Of a stretch of 19,131 nucleotides of DNA, positions 16,067 to 19,131 are shown piece by piece. The notes below the pieces were generated by a model. It saw only the letters and a program-made list of their open reading frames with translations. It did no database searches and had not been told where the DNA came from. Within the stretch, counting starts at the first letter, position 1. The number at the start of each line of letters is the position of its first letter. Where the stretch lies: contig CALAJG010000271.1 of NCBI GenBank assembly GCA_937923375.1, positions 1 through 19,131 of the forward strand. Direction: 5' to 3'. Both the position numbers and the translations under genes were made by a program. Origin of the DNA: an uncultured Leucothrix sp. (GTDB lineage Bacteria; Pseudomonadota; Gammaproteobacteria; Thiotrichales; Thiotrichaceae).

Positions 16067-17671
16067 GTGGCAACGTATAGACTTTCCAACGTAACAGAAC
16101 AATACAATTTTGCAGCTAAACCACCGGTGTTAGATCGGGTAGTTTTCACTATCGACCACATCCACGCCGGTGATCACGACATTTGTAGCACCTACGAAGT
16201 CGTTAAATTTCTGGTCGATAAAAATATTCCGGTCGCACTCTTCATACAGGCGACCAACCCCAGCAATAACTACGAGTATGATCGCAATAATGCACGTCTG
16301 ATCTACCAGCTGGCACCCAACTTAGTCACGCTTGGTGTGCACCCCCTTCCCGCTGGCCACACGCAAGCGGAGCAAAATCGCGTACACACCACAATCCGAA
16401 ATATCATCAAAGACGTGACTGGCACTTTCCCTGCTGTGCTTTCATACCATGGTGCAGGTGCTGGCCCTATGCCGGGTATCACTTTCAGCGGTATCAAATA
16501 TGCCCGTGGTATTCTTAGCGCTTGGGCTGCTGGTACCGATGACCCCAAAAACACTCCAGTGATGGTAATGAACTCAGTGAGCCGGGCCTTTGCTTACACT
16601 AGTCAACGCAATGCTGCAGGATATTCATCAACGATTTTTGTTCACACCAATGAATTGAGGGATGGTTCGACAAAAAAATTGGTGTTCGATACGTTCGTCA
16701 AGGCAGTAGAGGATCGAAAGATTCAAGCGATGCCCTACATGAGTGCGATGAATGTGGACTTTAGTGCGGCAGTAAATCCAACACCTCCGACTCCAACTAC
16801 ACCACCAAGTACGTCTGGAAGCCTTGGTAGTTTACGACTTTCAGCGTCTACTAAAGTTGGACGTCGTCCGGTTAATGCGGATTTTTTGATTGAGAAATTA
16901 AACGGGGATGATGTTGAGCGAGCCAGCAATGTTAAAACTCAGGCATTCAGAATTCCAGTAGGCCAATATAGGGTCACGGCTAAAATTGGCAATGTGACTG
17001 AAACCGCCACCATCAATCTTAATGCTACACAGGGAATACATCATATCTTTTTGATGCCTGCAGCTGGCGGTACGCCAACGCCTCCGGTACCGCCCACACC
17101 GGGTAGCCCAACGACACTAGGTAGCTTACGTCTTTCCGCTTCTAGTAAAGTTGGTCGACGACCTGTTAATGCGAATTTCTTGATTGAAGGTATCGATAAT
17201 AATCTGGTAGAGATCGCGAATAACCTTAAAACTCAGGCCTTTCGTATTCCGGTAGGACGTTACAAAGTTACAGCTAAAATCGGTAACGTTATTGAAACAG
17301 CCAATATCAACCTTACTGCCACCCAAGGCATTCATCACATCTTTTTGATGCCTGCAGCCAATAGCGGTTCAACGACAACGCCACCGGCTACTCCGTCTGT
17401 CTCAACACCACCCGCTAACTCATCGGGCTTAGGAAGCTTGCGTCTGTCAGCGTCAACAGAACAAGGTAGAAGGCCGGTAGCCGTTGATTTTAATATCACC
17501 AAAATCAACGGAGACGCGGTTCGTAATGTGCAGAATGTTACGACTCAGTTATTTAGATTACCCGCTGGACAGTATCGAACTACCGCGACTCAGGGGAGTA
17601 AGGTGGTCACTAAAGATATTAACTTGACGGCAACCCAAGGTGTGCATCATATATTTTTAATTCCCGGCTAG
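16067..17671 (+). CDS. NodB-like (polysaccharide deacetylase fold) protein with three C-terminal repeats
   Basis: From the GTG at 16067 the protein has 534 residues. The first 240 or so look like a NodB/polysaccharide deacetylase barrel, but with altered motifs: TIDHIHAGD (28-36) where TFDD is usual, GVHPLPAGH (90-98) where H-S/T-x-x-H is usual, and SYHGAGAGP (126-134) at the third motif. It may therefore use a different metal geometry or substrate, or be inactive. Three copies of an 81-residue beta-rich repeat follow at about 253-333, 351-431 and 455-534, joined by Pro/Thr-rich linkers. Each begins LGSLRLSAS and ends HHIFL(M/I)P. Such C-terminal modules often bind carbohydrate or cell wall, but these are not recognised. 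No signal peptide is present, which is odd for an enzyme with linkers typical of secreted proteins. It converges on the epimerase gene 14 bp away. Confidence 0.7.
   Translation: MATYRLSNVTEQYNFAAKPPVLDRVVFTIDHIHAGDHDICSTYEVVKFLVDKNIPVALFIQATNPSNNYEYDRNNARLIYQLAPNLVTLGVHPLPAGHTQAEQNRVHTTIRNIIKDVTGTFPAVLSYHGAGAGPMPGITFSGIKYARGILSAWAAGTDDPKNTPVMVMNSVSRAFAYTSQRNAAGYSSTIFVHTNELRDGSTKKLVFDTFVKAVEDRKIQAMPYMSAMNVDFSAAVNPTPPTPTTPPSTSGSLGSLRLSASTKVGRRPVNADFLIEKLNGDDVERASNVKTQAFRIPVGQYRVTAKIGNVTETATINLNATQGIHHIFLMPAAGGTPTPPVPPTPGSPTTLGSLRLSASSKVGRRPVNANFLIEGIDNNLVEIANNLKTQAFRIPVGRYKVTAKIGNVIETANINLTATQGIHHIFLMPAANSGSTTTPPATPSVSTPPANSSGLGSLRLSASTEQGRRPVAVDFNITKINGDAVRNVQNVTTQLFRLPAGQYRTTATQGSKVVTKDINLTATQGVHHIFLIPG
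16823..17065 (+). repeat. Repeat unit 1 of 3 (81 codons) in the deacetylase-like gene
   Basis: It encodes LGSLRLSASTKVGRRPVN through HHIFLMPAA. It is very close in protein sequence to unit 2, while many third codon positions differ, so the copies are diverged rather than freshly duplicated. Confidence 0.85.
17117..17359 (+). repeat. Repeat unit 2 of 3 (81 codons) in the deacetylase-like gene
   Basis: It encodes LGSLRLSASSKVGRRPVN through HHIFLMPAA and is the closest copy to unit 1. It is separated from unit 1 by a Pro/Thr/Gly linker of 17 codons. Confidence 0.85.
17429..17671 (+). repeat. Repeat unit 3 of 3, with the stop codon
   Basis: It encodes LGSLRLSASTEQGRRPVA through HHIFLIPG and ends at the stop. 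It is more diverged in the middle (DFNITKINGDAVRNVQ) than units 1 and 2 are from each other, suggesting that units 1 and 2 arose from the later duplication. Confidence 0.82.
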
Positions 17672-17685
17672 TCAGGCTCTGACAC

Positions 17686-18672
17686 TTAATCTACTGGTTG
17701 AGGATGCAAGTATCCCGGGCGTGATTGGGAACGCACCCTAGCTAGGACTCGGGGGCTACTGTCAGCCTTCAATAACTTCAGTCGCTGCGCGTATTTCTTT
17801 AAAAAGTACCGCAACGGCTGCTCTTCATGTCGCCAACCAATTTGCCTATACGCCAATCTTGCATCTCCTGAAAACCGAGACACATCAAAATCCCTTGGTG
17901 ATTTGTGCATTACGCGACTCTGACTTTGGAATAGGTCAATGATGTCTGAAGCTAAAGTTATTAAGCTCGTTTCATGACCTGTAGTGAAATGCATCGGTTC
18001 AAACTTTTTACCTTGTTGCAGCTCATCAATCAGCAATTCCAGCGCCTTGACCACCTCATCAACAAACGTAAAATCGAACGCATTATCACCCCCCTCCACT
18101 TTCAAGTTTTCACCGCGATATGCAGCATGTACAAACGCTGGTATCACTCGGGTTACGTGATCATTAGTCACCCCAAATACATTGGAAAACCGCACAATAG
18201 CAGGATTAAAGTCAACAGAAGCTAATCCATCGATGTACGTCTCTGATCTAAGTTTGGCCTCACCATACACATTCACCGGGTTAAGACCCACAGCTTCAGT
18301 CACCGGTGTTGATTTGACGTGACCGTATACTTCACGGCTGCTAGCGTAAATAAACCATTTCGCTCCAGCTTGCTTCGCTAGTGTGGCTAAGTTTTTTGAC
18401 GCTTCAAAGTTAGTGTGCATGCACAATTCGGGGTTACGATGTGCTACAGCGACGCGGGATATCGCTGCCAGATGCACTACACCAGTACAGCCAGCAACCT
18501 TTTCTAATAATGCGTGATCGTTGCAAATGTCTCCATAATCCGAAGCATTAGTCGCGCGATTATCCATAGCCACTGTGGCATAGCCCATTGCTTGTAATGC
18601 AGGGATTAACTGGCTGCCTATTAGTCCACTCGACCCAGTTACTAAAATCTTTTGCTGCTGCTGATTGCTCAC
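17686..18672 (-). CDS. NAD-dependent epimerase/dehydratase (extended SDR)
   Basis: This 328-residue protein is a nucleotide-sugar epimerase/dehydratase-like extended short-chain dehydrogenase. The NAD-binding loop is TGSSGLIGS (12-20), D37 (in MDNR) binds the adenosine ribose and so favours NAD, and the active site has S111/S112 in YASSREVYG with Y136 and K140 in NVYGEAK. The C-terminal segment includes FDFTFVDEVVKAL, the usual motif after the substrate domain. The last 35 residues are basic and unlike the family core. UDP- or GDP-linked sugars are likely substrates, but which one cannot be read. The start is GTG at 18672, supported by AAGGA centred eight bases upstream (18681-18684); no ATG fits better. 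It is 61 bp downstream of a glycosyltransferase on the same strand, so the pair probably serves surface polysaccharide or glycolipid synthesis. Confidence 0.9.
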   Translation of the reverse strand: MSNQQQQKILVTGSSGLIGSQLIPALQAMGYATVAMDNRATNASDYGDICNDHALLEKVAGCTGVVHLAAISRVAVAHRNPELCMHTNFEASKNLATLAKQAGAKWFIYASSREVYGHVKSTPVTEAVGLNPVNVYGEAKLRSETYIDGLASVDFNPAIVRFSNVFGVTNDHVTRVIPAFVHAAYRGENLKVEGGDNAFDFTFVDEVVKALELLIDELQQGKKFEPMHFTTGHETSLITLASDIIDLFQSQSRVMHKSPRDFDVSRFSGDARLAYRQIGWRHEEQPLRYFLKKYAQRLKLLKADSSPRVLARVRSQSRPGYLHPQPVD

Positions 18673-18733
18673 TGCTTAAATCCTTTTAAACGTTGAAATA
18701 GATGTCGATATATAACAATCTGGGCGTTGTTTA

Positions 18734-19131
18734 TTAACGCGCACGACTCCAGTTAATGGGTAAATGTGCTTGACCTTGATAAGCGCGCAAAGTAGAAATG
18801 CCATAAATACTGGCAAAGATAAGGGTTGCAACCGGGTTGCTGAGAATGTGCCGGATGAAACGAAAGTCCCACTCAAACCGTTTGCTGTCATTAACAGAAA
18901 GCTCAGGATGTAAGTTTGCTAACTGGCGGTTTCCACGGGTCCAGCGTGTGCGGATGTTAATTAGAGTTAAAAAGCCCTGAGGTAATGGCCAGTAGTACTT
19001 TGCCTGCACCTGCTTACGTTGCCTGTGTTTAAATAGCAGCCGGACAAACTTGTCATCGGAATGAATTTTAGGAAACACATTCCATAAGGTCCTTCCAACC
19101 GCGTTCACCGCATAACAACCACAGCCTGGAA
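18734..19131 (-). CDS. Family-2 glycosyltransferase, C-terminal part only (5' end beyond window)
   Basis: The frame is open to the right edge of the window, so only the last 131 or so codons are present. The visible part begins GCGCYAVNAVGR, followed by FPKIHSDDKFVRLLF. This resembles the acceptor-side region of GT2 (GT-A fold) enzymes, where a glycine-rich turn with YAL is followed by an acidic DD pair and FVR. A hydrophobic stretch (NPVATLIFASIYGIS) near the C-terminus may anchor it to the membrane. The likely role is transfer of a sugar from a nucleotide donor onto a lipid or polysaccharide acceptor, together with the epimerase encoded 61 bp downstream. A GTG at 19108 is an internal codon, not a start: the frame continues upstream of it. 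The family call rests on a short region. Confidence 0.62.
   Translation of the reverse strand, partial: PGCGCYAVNAVGRTLWNVFPKIHSDDKFVRLLFKHRQRKQVQAKYYWPLPQGFLTLINIRTRWTRGNRQLANLHPELSVNDSKRFEWDFRFIRHILSNPVATLIFASIYGISTLRAYQGQAHLPINWSRAR

Noticed and set aside
15868..16161. 97-codon minus-strand open frame
   Set aside because: It overlaps the start of the deacetylase-like gene, has no recognisable product and no good ribosome binding site.
17671..17683. GTCAG-GCT-CTGAC hairpin between the convergent deacetylase and epimerase genes
   Set aside because: The stem is only 5 bp and no T-run follows on either strand, so it is not a convincing terminator.
1..19131. Mobile element, prophage, CRISPR array, tRNA or rRNA
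   Set aside because: No transposase, integrase, terminal inverted repeats, regularly spaced direct repeats, cloverleaf or rRNA-like sequence was recognised on either strand. The only repeats seen are the three coding repeats in 16823-17671.

Overview
The window looks like chromosomal DNA of a free-living, probably marine, gammaproteobacterium. The grounds are moderate: a YqiA-type esterase (a family typical of Gammaproteobacteria), a transglutaminase of the type known from Phytophthora GP42 and marine Vibrio, and a dehydrogenase resembling sulfopropanediol dehydrogenase. Base composition looks mid-range (not counted). The genus cannot be fixed. No rRNA, tRNA, CRISPR, insertion sequence or phage gene was seen. 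Coding density is high and no gene-free stretch exceeds 300 bases; the longest gaps are about 257 bases (15810-16066), 189 bases (13904-14092) and 147 bases (2824-2970).

Region 1 (1-5987) is a small catabolic locus. A minus-strand operon runs from a single-domain SnoaL/NTF2-like protein (2290-2823) through a histidinol-dehydrogenase-family enzyme of the HpsN type (968-2275) to a two-domain SnoaL-like protein cut by the left edge (1-956). Divergent from it are a second two-domain SnoaL-like protein (2971-3987) and an amidohydrolase/lactonase-type hydrolase (4060-4977). A LacI-family regulator (4959-5987) faces the hydrolase and overlaps its end. The divergent gap holds an 18-bp, CG-centred near-perfect palindrome of LacI-operator form. 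I infer that these genes oxidise and hydrolyse one unidentified polyol, lactone or sulfonate-like substrate under LacI control.

Region 2 (6046-15809) is a set of minus-strand genes read in the order: M14 zinc carboxypeptidase, YqiA-like esterase, a 2117-residue fusion of two alpha/beta-hydrolase domains with a CHAT cysteine peptidase, and a GP42-type transglutaminase carrying a Pep-13-like motif. The last two are only 31 bp apart and probably form one unit. This pair is the most unusual content of the window: a giant lipase-lipase-CHAT protein beside a protein-crosslinking enzyme, possibly a toxin, defence or cell-envelope system.

Region 3 (16067-19131) concerns carbohydrate or cell-surface functions. 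A NodB-like (polysaccharide deacetylase fold) protein with three 81-residue C-terminal repeats converges on an extended-SDR sugar epimerase/dehydratase-like gene, which lies downstream of the 3' end of a family-2 glycosyltransferase that runs off the right edge.
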